From: Pseudomonadota bacterium
Lineage (GTDB): Bacteria > Pseudomonadota > Alphaproteobacteria > Micropepsales > Micropepsaceae
Direction: 5' to 3'
Assembly (NCBI GenBank): GCA_021804785.1
Contig: JAJZGY010000024.1
Location: forward strand, 1 to 34,122
Length of the DNA stretch: 34,122 nucleotides
Shown here: piece after piece, positions 18,469 to 26,798 of the stretch
Position numbering within the stretch: the first letter of the stretch is position 1
How the letters are laid out: every line of letters starts with the position of its first letter
Translations under genes and position numbers: made by a program
Notes under the pieces: model-generated
The model's input: only the letters and a program-made list of their open reading frames with translations
Database searches by the model: none
Told to the model about the DNA's origin: nothing

Positions 18469-21400
18469 GTGTCCGACATCGCAACTTCCCGACAAGGCAA
18501 AGGCCTCGGGCTAGAAGGGCAGACGTCTTTTAAGATCCGTAACAAACTTAGATTTATTACGGCGACAAGTCTTTTTGATGGACACGACGCCGCAATTAAT
18601 ATCATGCGACGAATTCTTCAGGCCTCGGGCGTGGAAGTAATTCACCTGGGTCATAATCGTTCGGTGGACGAAATCGTAACAGCGGCGATACAGGAAGACG
18701 TACAAGGTATCGCAATCAGCTCCTATCAAGGAGGTCACATCGAATATTTCAAGTATGCCGTGGACCTCTTACGAGAGAGAGGCGCGTCTCGCATTAAGTT
18801 GTTTGGTGGTGGCGGAGGTGTGATCACCAAAAGTGAGATAGAGGAACTCCATTTCTATGGAGTTGAGCGGATCTACTCCCCGGAAGACGGTCAGCGTATG
18901 GGTCTCCAAGGTATGATCGACGACATGATCAGTCGAGCTGATTTCGATCCAACAGACAAGAGTACTGTAGACATCAGCGCACTCGCGTCTTCTGGGTGGA
19001 GTGGGCTGTCAAGATATATTTCCCTTCTGGAGTCTGGGAAAATTGACTCCAGGGCACTCGTTGCACAACCCGGTTCCAAGCGCCGTATCATGCCCGTACT
19101 CGGCGTCACTGGAACTGGGGGCTCGGGAAAATCCTCATTGACCGACGAGTTGGTTAGAAGATTCCGCTTGGACAGTGAAGAGTTTAAAATTGCGATTCTG
19201 GCCATTGATCCATCAAAGCGGAAGACGGGTGGTGCCTTATTGGGTGATCGCATTCGTATGAATGCTATTAATGCGGCCCAGATCTACATGCGTTCAATTG
19301 CTACGCGTGAATCTGAAAGCGAGGTTCCGAACTTCATACCGGGTGCAATAGAGGCGTGCAGGGCGGCCGGCTTTGATTTGGTTATTGTGGAGACGCCCGG
19401 TATCGGCCAGGGTAATGCGGCTATATCCGATATTTCTGACGTATCACTCTACGTAATGACACCAGAGTTTGGTGCGGCTAGTCAGCTTGAAAAGATTGAC
19501 ATGTTGGACTTTGCAGACGTCGTTGCGATCAACAAATTTGACCGCAAAGGTGCTGAGGATGCTCTGCGCGATGTGTGCAAACAGGTTCAAAGAAACAGGA
19601 AGGCTTTTAATGTGCCTTCCGAAACCATGCCTGTGTACGGGGCCATCGCCGCGAGGTTTCAGGATGATGGCGTAACGGAACTTTACCTTGAGCTGCGTCA
19701 TAGACTTGCGGAAAGGAGCCCCGCTCTCCCGCCAAGCAGATTCAAAGGGCGGTCCAAGCATGTACCGTCAACACGGCCGCCAATCCTGCCACCTGGACGC
19801 CAGAGGTATTTAGCAGAAATAGCGTCAGCTGTACGTGCCTACCATGGCGGAATTGCTTCGCAGGCACATCTGGCGAGGGAAATTCAGCAACTGAGTGCCG
19901 TCACGCGGATGCTTGAGGCTAAGGGTGGTGACGCCTCGGCACTCCGCCCGTTGTTAAGCGAGCGCAAAGCCCGTCAGAACCCGGCAGTCCGAACGATGCT
20001 TGAGGCTTGGCCTAAGGTGCAGGCAGCGTACTCGGGCGACGAGTACGTGATGCAAGTGCGTGATCGGGAAGTTCGCGTTCGCCAAATCAGTACTACTTTA
20101 TCTGGGACCAAAGTACGAAAGGTTGCGCTACCCCGCTATGAGGACCACGGAGAACTATTGCGTTGGTTGATGGCCGAAAATGTTCCGGGCATGTTTCCGT
20201 ACACTGCGGGCGTGTTTCCCTTTAAGCGCGAGGATGAGGATCCAACACGTATGTTTGCGGGAGAGGGGGATCCATTTCGCACAAATGCCAGATTTAAGTT
20301 TCTTTCCAAAGAGTCCGAAGCAAAACGGTTATCCACGGCCTTTGACTCAGTGACTTTATATGGCTGGGATCCCGACGAGCGCCCCGATATATTTGGCAAA
20401 GTCGGAAATTCCGGAGTGTCCATTGCCACGCTGGACGACATGAAGGTCCTGTATGACGGCTTCGATCTATGTTCGCCTACAACATCGGTATCAATGACGA
20501 TCAATGGGCCCGCGCCGATGTTGCTGGCAATGTTTTTCAATACCGCTATTGATCAGCAAATAGAACAATTTAAGAGATCAAATGGAAGGGGCCCCAACAA
20601 AGAGGAGGAGGGAAAGATCCGGGCCTATACATTGGAAGCAGTTCGAGGAACGGTACAGGCAGATATACTGAAGGAAGATCAGGGCCAGAACACCTGCATA
20701 TTTTCAACGGAATTTGCGCTCAAAATGATGGGTGACATACAGGAGTATTTTGTTAAGAACAGAGTACGTAATTTTTACTCAGTCTCGATTTCCGGTTATC
20801 ATATTGCAGAAGCTGGCGCGAACCCCATCTCACAGCTCGCATTTACGTTGGCAAATGGCTTTACATTCGTCGAGTCGTACCTGGCGCGGGGTATGCATGT
20901 AGATGACTTTGCGCCGAATTTGAGCTTCTTTTTTTCCAATGGGATGGATCCCGAATACTCTGTCATCGGTCGAGTGGCACGACGCATTTGGGCAGTTGCG
21001 ATGCGTGACAGGTATGAGGCAAATGAACGTTCTCAAAAACTGAAATATCATATTCAGACATCTGGGAGATCCCTGCACGCACAAGAGATGGACTTCAACG
21101 ATATACGCACAACCCTTCAGGCGCTGATTGCTATTTATGATAATTGCAATAGCTTGCATACAAATGCCTTTGATGAGGCGTATACAACGCCAACAGAAAA
21201 TTCAGTAAGGCGGGCGATGGCAATTCAGATGATAATTAATCGCGAGTGGGGTCTTGCGAGGAACGAGAATGCTAATCAGGGCTCGTTTATCATTGAGGAA
21301 TTGACGGATTTGGTAGAGGAGGCCGTATTGAAAGAATTTGATCGTATCGCGGATCGCGGCGGGGTTCTTGGAGCGATGGAAACGGGCTACCAGCGCGGGA

Positions 21401-21741
21401 AAATTCAGGAGGAAAGCTTATATTACGAGCACAGGAAGCATGATGGATCTTTGCCAATCGTTGGCGTGAATACCTTTATAAATCCTGAGCCCGAGACTGT
21501 TGCTCCGCCCAAGCTCCAGCGATCAACGATTGAAGAAAAGTACGGTCAAATCAGAAGGCTGGGCCAATTTAAGAAGAGTAACGCAGATGTGGCCCCGATT
21601 ATGCGAGAGAAACTACGTCAAGCGGTCATCGAAAATGGCAATGTCTTCGAGGTGTTGATGGATGCTGTTCGCGTGTGCTCCCTTGGACAGATCAGCGAAA
21701 CGTTGTTTGAGGTGGGCGGTCAGTATAGGCGCAATATGTGA
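18469..21741 (+). CDS. icmF: Fused B12-dependent isobutyryl-CoA mutase IcmF
   Basis: IcmF interconverts isobutyryl-CoA and n-butyryl-CoA with adenosylcobalamin; the fusion also contains its own G-protein chaperone. The 1090 residues show the order expected. The B12 domain is at about 25-160, with the cobalt-ligand motif DGHDAA (His39), the SSYQGGH loop and GGGGG. The MeaI-like GTPase domain begins near 205, with the P-loop GTGGSGKS at 215-222 and the NKFD motif. The linker follows, then the mutase barrel from about 550 (AGVFPFKRE, then [29 protein letters not shown]). Phe583 lies where methylmalonyl-CoA mutase has its substrate-selecting Tyr, which supports a C4 neutral acyl-CoA rather than methylmalonyl-CoA. 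It starts with GTG 18469 after AGGAGAAAG. Its TGA overlaps the next gene's ATG. Confidence 0.96.
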   Translation: MSDIATSRQGKGLGLEGQTSFKIRNKLRFITATSLFDGHDAAINIMRRILQASGVEVIHLGHNRSVDEIVTAAIQEDVQGIAISSYQGGHIEYFKYAVDLLRERGASRIKLFGGGGGVITKSEIEELHFYGVERIYSPEDGQRMGLQGMIDDMISRADFDPTDKSTVDISALASSGWSGLSRYISLLESGKIDSRALVAQPGSKRRIMPVLGVTGTGGSGKSSLTDELVRRFRLDSEEFKIAILAIDPSKRKTGGALLGDRIRMNAINAAQIYMRSIATRESESEVPNFIPGAIEACRAAGFDLVIVETPGIGQGNAAISDISDVSLYVMTPEFGAASQLEKIDMLDFADVVAINKFDRKGAEDALRDVCKQVQRNRKAFNVPSETMPVYGAIAARFQDDGVTELYLELRHRLAERSPALPPSRFKGRSKHVPSTRPPILPPGRQRYLAEIASAVRAYHGGIASQAHLAREIQQLSAVTRMLEAKGGDASALRPLLSERKARQNPAVRTMLEAWPKVQAAYSGDEYVMQVRDREVRVRQISTTLSGTKVRKVALPRYEDHGELLRWLMAENVPGMFPYTAGVFPFKREDEDPTRMFAGEGDPFRTNARFKFLSKESEAKRLSTAFDSVTLYGWDPDERPDIFGKVGNSGVSIATLDDMKVLYDGFDLCSPTTSVSMTINGPAPMLLAMFFNTAIDQQIEQFKRSNGRGPNKEEEGKIRAYTLEAVRGTVQADILKEDQGQNTCIFSTEFALKMMGDIQEYFVKNRVRNFYSVSISGYHIAEAGANPISQLAFTLANGFTFVESYLARGMHVDDFAPNLSFFFSNGMDPEYSVIGRVARRIWAVAMRDRYEANERSQKLKYHIQTSGRSLHAQEMDFNDIRTTLQALIAIYDNCNSLHTNAFDEAYTTPTENSVRRAMAIQMIINREWGLARNENANQGSFIIEELTDLVEEAVLKEFDRIADRGGVLGAMETGYQRGKIQEESLYYEHRKHDGSLPIVGVNTFINPEPETVAPPKLQRSTIEEKYGQIRRLGQFKKSNADVAPIMREKLRQAVIENGNVFEVLMDAVRVCSLGQISETLFEVGGQYRRNM

Positions 21742-22412
21742 TGATTTTAGAAGTGATGCGGGCGATTGACGCCGCTGGACTGGCGCATAGAGGGACAGTG
21801 CAGCTTGAGGATGACGAGCAACGCGAGGGACTCAACGCAAGAAGCCTTGTCCTTGTCGGCTTTAGCGGCGATCAAGGGTGGGATGCCTTTACAGCATCTG
21901 CGGAGTGGCATCAGGGTGAGGTGGACGCACTTGACCGCTGGTCGTGCCGAGTGATTGGAGGTATTGCGCGGGAGGTTGGGGCGAAGGCTCTGTTTCCATT
22001 TGAAGGGCCACCCTGGTGGCCGTTTCAAAAGTGGGGGCTCAGGGCGGAGGCGGCCTCTGCATCTCCCATCGGCATACTGATGCACCCCAAGTGGGGACTA
22101 TGGCATTCCTGGCGCGGCGCGCTTGCCTTTCAGCTGAACCTGCATGCGCCGGAACCGGCAATTAGTGTCAGTCCATGTGAAACCTGTGAGGGAGCACCGT
22201 GCTTAACCGCGTGCCCCGTACATGCATTTGCTGACGCAGAGTATGACGTGACGCGTTGTTTGAGCTTCCTGGAAGGGATAGATGGCAAACGCTGTATGAC
22301 CGCTGGCTGTATGGCGCGTCGGGCCTGCCCAGTTGGCATCGAATATCGCCATCTCGGCGAACAAGCCAGATTTCACATGAAAGCTTTTCTCGAAAGTCAG
22401 CGGCGATCATAG
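21741..22412 (+). CDS. Fe-S protein of unknown function, QueG-like ferredoxin
   Basis: The 223-residue protein combines an N-terminal half rich in tryptophan and aromatic motifs (DALDRWSCRV, PFQKWGLRAE, PIGILMHPKWGLWHSWRGAL) with a cysteine-rich C-terminal half: CETCEGAPCLTACP (C-x2-C-x4-C-x3-C), then RCLSF, RCMTAGC and ARRACPVG. The cysteines suffice for two [4Fe-4S] clusters. I recognise it as a widespread alphaproteobacterial ferredoxin-like family without assigned function; the layout recalls epoxyqueuosine reductase QueG without its HEAT tail. The ATG at 21741 overlaps the icmF stop (TGATG), so translation is coupled; a GTG one codon earlier is possible. Linkage to icmF suggests a role in the redox state of cobalamin or of the acyl-CoA product. 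That is inference only. Confidence 0.8.
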   Translation: MILEVMRAIDAAGLAHRGTVQLEDDEQREGLNARSLVLVGFSGDQGWDAFTASAEWHQGEVDALDRWSCRVIGGIAREVGAKALFPFEGPPWWPFQKWGLRAEAASASPIGILMHPKWGLWHSWRGALAFQLNLHAPEPAISVSPCETCEGAPCLTACPVHAFADAEYDVTRCLSFLEGIDGKRCMTAGCMARRACPVGIEYRHLGEQARFHMKAFLESQRRS

Positions 22413-23200
22413 TCTGAAGCTGCCCAGCTACTAATTATTTTTTGCATTTCGCTTAGTCCGTCTGTCAGCGCTGCAGGTCCCGGTTGCAGTATAACTGCGG
22501 ATTTAATCTCGTGCATTTGACCGTTGCGCACTGCCGGTATCTCCGAGAATCCTGGTCGTTGACGCACTACAGACGGCTGAAATCGACGACCGCACCATGA
22601 GCCAACAATTATGTCAGGGGCGGCGATTACAACATCTGAAGGGGTAACTATACGACTTTTAGCGGCAGGTTGCCTGGCGCACTCTGGGAAAATGTCGACG
22701 CCACCGGCAATTTCAACCAGTTCCGAAACCCATCCAATTCCCGATATTAAGGGATCCGGCCATTCCTCGAAAAACACCTTTGGACGTGCTGCTAAAGAAT
22801 TCGCTTGCATCTTCACACAGTCAATATGGTGCTGAAGTTCTTTAACAAGCGTATCTGCTCTTGCACTCGCTCCCACCATGGCTCCCAATAGGGATATCAT
22901 ATCCAGAATGCCTGATACTGTTCGCTGGTTAAATGCGTGAACGTGTAGACCTTGACGAACAAGATCCGCGACTATGTCAGCCTGTATGTCAGAAAATGCT
23001 AGGACCAAGTCCGGATTTAGACCAAGAATTTTTCCTGTATCTGCCGAAGTGAACGCACTTATTCTGGGCTTTTCGCGACGCGCTTGCGGTGGTCGTACCA
23101 CGTACCCAGAGATTCCAACTATGCGATCTTGCTCACCCAAAAGGTAAAGCACCTCCACAGTCTCTTCGGTCAGGCAGATAATTCTATCGGGAGGATGCAT
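22397..23200 (-). CDS. Cobalamin-binding protein, BtuF-like, without signal peptide
   Basis: The 267-residue protein has the fold pattern of class III periplasmic binding proteins (PF01497): RIICLTEETVEVLYLLGEQDRIVGISGY at the start, KPRISAFTSADTGKILGLNPDLVLAFSD, a long central helix, VFFEEWPDPLISGIGWVSELVEIAGG and the C-terminal lobe with IIVGSWCGR. These segments resemble BtuF-type cobalamin-binding proteins. Unlike true BtuF it has no signal peptide, and an in-frame TAA lies only about 13 codons upstream of the ATG at 23200, so export by a normal route is unlikely. No btuC or btuD genes are nearby. It converges on the Fe-S gene with a 16-base overlap of 3' ends. Next to icmF, a cytoplasmic cobalamin-binding role is plausible, but the ligand is unproven. 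Confidence 0.78.
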   Translation of the reverse strand: MHPPDRIICLTEETVEVLYLLGEQDRIVGISGYVVRPPQARREKPRISAFTSADTGKILGLNPDLVLAFSDIQADIVADLVRQGLHVHAFNQRTVSGILDMISLLGAMVGASARADTLVKELQHHIDCVKMQANSLAARPKVFFEEWPDPLISGIGWVSELVEIAGGVDIFPECARQPAAKSRIVTPSDVVIAAPDIIVGSWCGRRFQPSVVRQRPGFSEIPAVRNGQMHEIKSAVILQPGPAALTDGLSEMQKIISSWAASDYDRR

Positions 23201-23607
23201 GAGAGTGGACAGCTTTTAATCTACGAAATGTGACGTGACTTCCGCCTAGAAGGCGTTAGTACAGTATTCAATTATGACGGAGGGCTCAAATATAGAAGAC
23301 CTTTATGGATAAAAATAGTGCAGCTTCCCAGCATGTATACAAGAAGCGGAGTTGAATTCACATTCACCAATGCAAATCAAATCTGATGAAGTAACCCGTG
23401 TTCGGTAATGCGGTTCATGTCGTGCGTTATAGATTGACCCTTCGCGAAATCTGCGTTGACGAATTCTTGTCGTCTAACGCCGAGGTATGGCAGGCAGAGA
23501 CGTGAGTGCATCTTCGGGTCCCATAATTCCGGCTGGTCCGAAAGGCGGACCGGCTGGACATGATGACGGATCTTCCCAGGAGATTTATACCTGTTCAGAG
23601 GGGATGT
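23201..23607. other. Intergenic region with a hairpin downstream of the hibernation-like gene
   Basis: About 400 bases without a supported gene. A stem GGTCCG-AAAGG-CGGACC at 23535-23551, extended by two further pairs, lies about 55 bases past the hibernation-like stop and may end its transcript, although no T run is present. The remainder should carry the BtuF-like gene's promoter. I searched for a B12-box and saw none. Confidence 0.45.
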
Positions 23608-23991
23608 TCATGACTTGGTCGGGGTGGCCTTAGGACGGTTCGTTCGGCGCTGCTTCTGGCGTGCTTCGCGCTTGCTTTCTTCCTCATCTAACCGCCGACG
23701 AGCCCGTCTGAACGCATCGTCAATTGCAAAGCGTACGTCCGCTTGGCGTGGATCAAGTTGCCCAATTGCGGGGGATGCTTCGACTTGAAGGCCCCCGGGT
23801 AGCGAAAATGTCAATGTTACCTGGAATGGCTCGCCTTTATGATGGTGGCCATTCGGCGCTCGCACTAACAAGTTACAATTGATAATTCTGGGGTACCGGT
23901 CAAGTAAAACGCTGAGCTGCTTTTCAATTATGTTTTTGATGCTGTCGGGCAGCTCAAAGCCATTTACTTCGAGGTGAAATGGAATAGTCAT
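23608..23991 (-). CDS. HPF/RaiA-family ribosome-associated protein
   Basis: The 127-residue product begins MTIPFHLEVNGFELPDSI and follows the beta-alpha-beta-beta-beta-alpha pattern of short hibernation-promoting factors. Examples are the first helix IKNIIEKQLSVLLDRY, the VTLTFSLPGGLQVEA strands, the final helix VRFAIDDAFRRARRRLDEEE and a basic tail. Such proteins bind the 30S decoding region and silence ribosomes in stationary or low-energy states. The start is ATG 23991, with GGAGGA six bases upstream; a longer frame from 24051 lacks this support. The predicted transcription start near 24003 would follow from the FNR-like dyad centred at 24044.5, with a CATAGT -10 element. It is divergent from the broken DUF2267 gene. 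Ribosome binding is inferred from the family. Confidence 0.75.
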   Translation of the reverse strand: MTIPFHLEVNGFELPDSIKNIIEKQLSVLLDRYPRIINCNLLVRAPNGHHHKGEPFQVTLTFSLPGGLQVEASPAIGQLDPRQADVRFAIDDAFRRARRRLDEEESKREARQKQRRTNRPKATPTKS

Positions 23992-24037
23992 TTTCGTCCT
24001 CCGTGCGATCACTATGCGACCATCTTTCATGGCTGTA

Positions 24038-24051
24038 TTGACCGCGCTCAA
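24038..24051. promoter_or_regulatory. Bidirectional FNR/FixK-like dyad
   Basis: TTGA-CCGCGC-TCAA keeps the core TTGA-N6-TCAA of FNR/FixK sites. Placing it at -41.5 for both directions predicts starts near 24003 (minus; -10 CATAGT; just before the GGAGGA of the HPF-like gene) and near 24086 (plus; -10 TATGCA at 24074-24079; 18 bases before GTG 24104). Both fit, which is unusual support for a weak consensus. Confidence 0.55.
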
Positions 24052-24103
24052 AAAACCTCGGGCGGTAATGCGCTATGCAACCAAGATCGCATTGGAAGAA
24101 AAT

Positions 24104-24552
24104 GTGCGCGACAGAGGTCTTGAAGTCATAGCTCAAAGCGTTCAGCTAATGCACTCCTGGGTGGACGATGTGGATTTGGAGATGGGCTGGAGAGATCCCC
24201 ACAAGAGCTTTCGGCTGCTGCGAGGTTGGTTGCACGTGTTGCGTGATAGTCTTCCTTTATCAGACGTTGGTAATCCATCGGCCCAGCTTCCACTTATAGT
24301 GCGGGAGCCACTTTCTAGCAATGGAATCCGACGAAGGCGCATGTGCGCATGGACAGCGCAACATTTCTTCAACGACTTCACCCTGAAGTGTATCCTGGCC
24401 ATTTAGAAATTCCGGCCCGAGCAGCAGCCTCGCTATACTCGGTGCTTGGCTCGCGCATTGGAGAGGACGAGGTTAATAGGCTGATGCACGCATTACCTTA
24501 TGGCATGCGGGAATTGCTTTCCGCTCGCCAAGTTCCTGAAGAATTCAGATGA
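24104..24552 (+). pseudogene. DUF2267 protein gene broken by a frameshift
   Basis: Two adjacent frames together encode one DUF2267 protein. The first, from a GTG at 24104 with GGAAGA upstream, reads GLEVIAQSVQLMHSWVDD and then LRGWLHVLRDSLPLSDVGNPSAQLPLIVREPLSS. The second, one base out of step and open after a TAG at 24316-24318, continues WNPTKAHVRMDSATFLQRL and ends with ASLYSVLGSRIGEDEVNRLMHALPYGMREL. Family members carry these parts in a single frame, with the join at the GWRP-like segment. A single-base loss near 24319-24323 explains it. The gene may be a real pseudogene or a sequencing error. DUF2267 proteins have unknown function and are often induced by oxygen limitation with hibernation factors, which fits the shared FNR-like dyad. 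Earlier in-frame starts exist, but they leave no room for the predicted promoter. Confidence 0.75.
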
Positions 24553-25366
24553 CAATTTGGCTCAGTTGCTTTCAGACCCCAAATAACTGCTGTGTGCCGG
24601 AGACTTCAAGGAGCGCCCCGCATTTCACTGAGAATCCGTTTTGGATTGTTCTTTTGGTGCAAAGTTCCGCTGTACAAAGTGATCACGCATCTGCTGAGAC
24701 ATGCGACCTGTAGCATGAGCGCGCTGTTCGATGGTGTGCTCATTGGACCTGATTTGGTCTTCGGAGTTAGGTATCTGCTTATATGAGGATCAGGCTGAAT
24801 TTACGTCCTGTAGCAGCACTTACGTTTTAGCTAGGATTCCATTTGGACTGTGAAGACTAAATCTTAGGGTTCTTGACACTGATGGCAAGTATGTGGCGAT
24901 GCGAACGTAACCAAGTTCTCTGATAAGTGAATTAATTTACGTAGCACTTCTGCATTCGTAACGTCATTTGAGAATTGCGAAGGGCACTGTTAGTACGATC
25001 TGCAACTTCAACTTTATAAGGAGCGGAGAAGTCCAATAATAAGCCTGATGATCTACACCGAAAATTGCTTTGCGCAAAAAACACCAGCGAAAATGCGATA
25101 GTCAAAGTTCGCCTCCAGACAGGTTAGCGCTTCCTTATGCTGGCGGTTGGTTGGTAACCCGGATTCGGAGAGATGCGATAGAGCGGCTTGGATGGGCAAT
25201 AAAGTGGTTGCGAGAGCGGTACTGCAGCCAAGGGGAAAGTATCGCGTGCTAGGATGCATGAGGGGGCCCATCTTCCTGACTTAAATTTATCTTCTATTTG
25301 CAGACAAAAGGGGTTGCGAGATATACTTTAGTCGGATCCGCGTAGAGCCATTAGAAATATTTATCG
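24553..25366. other. 814-base stretch with no recognised gene
   Basis: No open frame here has recognisable similarity or a good ribosome site followed by a long reading frame; an AAGGAGCGGAG near 25018 is not followed by a useful start. The DNA is AT-rich compared with the left block. I see no tRNA, CRISPR or clear inverted repeats. It lies just before the LysR gene and the sulfur cluster and may be relic DNA from the junction. Confidence 0.4.
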
Positions 25367-26248
25367 ATGACTTTAGAACAACTTCGAATATTCGTTGCCG
25401 TGGCTGAGCGCGAACATGTTACGCGCGCGGCGGAAGCTCTCCACCTAACACAGTCCGCACTTAGTGCGGCGATACGGAACCTTGAGGCGCGGTATGACGT
25501 GGTACTGTTTAGAAGAGTTGGTCGCCGGATAGTTCTTACGGAAGAGGGTAAACTTTTTTTGGACGAGGCCAAGGCTGTATTGGCTCGAGCATCGGATGCT
25601 GAACATATTTTAGAAGAGTTTAGCGGGCTAAAGCGCGGTAGGCTTACTATTCAGGCCAGTCAAACCATCGCGAGCTATTGGTTGCCGATGAGATTGGCAG
25701 CTTATCGTAAGGCCTATCCCCAAATTGAGGTAAAGCTTCAGGCTGGTAACACACAGCAAGTCGCACGAGCCGTAGTTGAGGGGAGGGTTGATGTCGGATT
25801 TGCCGAGGGCCAGATTGAAGATCCAGCTTTTGAAATAGCAAGGGTTGGGGCGGACAGGCTTGTTGTAGTGGTGGCTGCGGCACATGGATGGGCCCGGCTG
25901 AAGCGCTTGCATGCTAAAGAGTTGATTTCCGGCGAGTGGGTGCTGCGTGAGCCTGGTTCAGGAACAAGGTCTGAATTTGAGTCAGCGCTTCGGGCACGGG
26001 GAATAGAGGTTGGTAAACTTACTGTGGCTCTCGAACTTCCATCTAACGAAGCGGTATGTGTGGCTGTGCAGTCAGGGATTGGTGCCACGGCTATATCGGA
26101 GCTGGCTGTATCGGCGGAGCTCAGGTCTGGCGCGCTTGTTCGGGTGCCCTATAGGTTGCCGGAACGAGAGTTTTATGCAGTTCGCTTGAGGGGGCGCTAT
26201 TATTCGCGGGCGGCAAAGGCATTTATGACAGTAGCTACGGGAACCTAG
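25367..26248 (+). CDS. LysR-family transcriptional regulator
   Basis: The 293-residue protein starts with the LysR helix-turn-helix (MTLEQLRIFVAVAEREHVTRAAEALHLT, recognition helix about residues 28-38 with SALSAAIRNLEA) and continues with a two-lobed effector domain from about residue 88. The type with a GRLTIQASQTIASYWLP lobe entry and the GIGATAISELAV segment resembles CysL/CbbR-like regulators of sulfur or carbon metabolism. It lies at the edge of the sulfide cluster and is transcribed towards it, but it is separated from DUF2892 by 335 bases and convergent with it, so the target cannot be read from position. The ATG at 25367 starts at the family's normal first residue. No other change was seen. 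Confidence 0.9.
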   Translation: MTLEQLRIFVAVAEREHVTRAAEALHLTQSALSAAIRNLEARYDVVLFRRVGRRIVLTEEGKLFLDEAKAVLARASDAEHILEEFSGLKRGRLTIQASQTIASYWLPMRLAAYRKAYPQIEVKLQAGNTQQVARAVVEGRVDVGFAEGQIEDPAFEIARVGADRLVVVVAAAHGWARLKRLHAKELISGEWVLREPGSGTRSEFESALRARGIEVGKLTVALELPSNEAVCVAVQSGIGATAISELAVSAELRSGALVRVPYRLPEREFYAVRLRGRYYSRAAKAFMTVATGT

Positions 26249-26583
26249 TTCGTCAAAATTGAGCATTTCATCTGACCTAAGCGGTTTGCACTTAGGAATG
26301 GCAGGAATCATAAAAACGGAGGTTGGCGCCTTTATGGGGTAAAGATTCTTGACTTGTAGCGCGAGCCATATGTTCGTGTCTGCATTGCTTGGATTGACGT
26401 AGGATACCACTTCAAAAATGCCAGTTGTCGGAACCACGTCGATCATGCGCTTGAACCAAGTCCACAAATGGAGTCGGCTGGGTGCGCATGCTGCTAACTA
26501 AATTAGTGATAACGCCGCAGACATCGTCCGTCGTAGATCACAACATATGAATAGTATTCATTCGGTCGCCACGATGGAAAGTG
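26249..26583. other. Intergenic region between convergent LysR and DUF2892 genes
   Basis: These 335 bases hold no supported gene. A minus-strand open frame starting at a TTG (26467) or ATG (26446) runs through them and into the LysR 3' end. It has no recognised similarity or ribosome site, and I leave it out. Confidence 0.4.
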
Positions 26584-26787
26584 CTATTCGAAGGCGCTAC
26601 CTGATCTGAGTCCGAGTTTTCGGAAAATTATCGCGGCAGGGCAGAACTTCGTAAACGCAGCCTGTAGCATGTTGAGACCGGCAAATGCGCTAAGTAGAAG
26701 CCACCAAGGAGAAATCACCTGGGACAGTATAAGCCCAAGGAGAACAACAAATCCCGCAAACGCGAGGACTGCACGATCGATGTTCAT
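26584..26787 (-). CDS. DUF2892 small membrane protein (YgaP membrane-domain type)
   Basis: This 67-residue protein starts MNIDRAVLAFAGFVVLLGLI, has two hydrophobic segments (about 7-25 and 27-45) and ends with the family signature FTKFCPAAIIFRKLGL. DUF2892 is the membrane-anchoring half of E. coli YgaP, where it is fused to a rhodanese domain. Here it stands alone, 11 bases after the sulfide:quinone oxidoreductase stop and in the same operon, while the rhodanese is encoded by the divergent operon. It may anchor or dock a sulfurtransferase at the inner membrane next to the quinone reductase, which is inference. A single Cys (in FCP) is conserved in the family. Confidence 0.87.
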   Translation of the reverse strand: MNIDRAVLAFAGFVVLLGLILSQVISPWWLLLSAFAGLNMLQAAFTKFCPAAIIFRKLGLRSGSAFE

Positions 26788-26798
26788 AATATCTCCTG

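Noticed and set aside
23201-23420. Cobalamin riboswitch ahead of the BtuF-like gene
   Set aside because: No B12-box was found on the minus strand, and the leader looks unstructured by eye.
26072-26467. 131-residue minus-strand open frame overlapping the LysR 3' end
   Set aside because: It starts with TTG, has no ribosome site or known similarity, and much of it is antisense to LysR.
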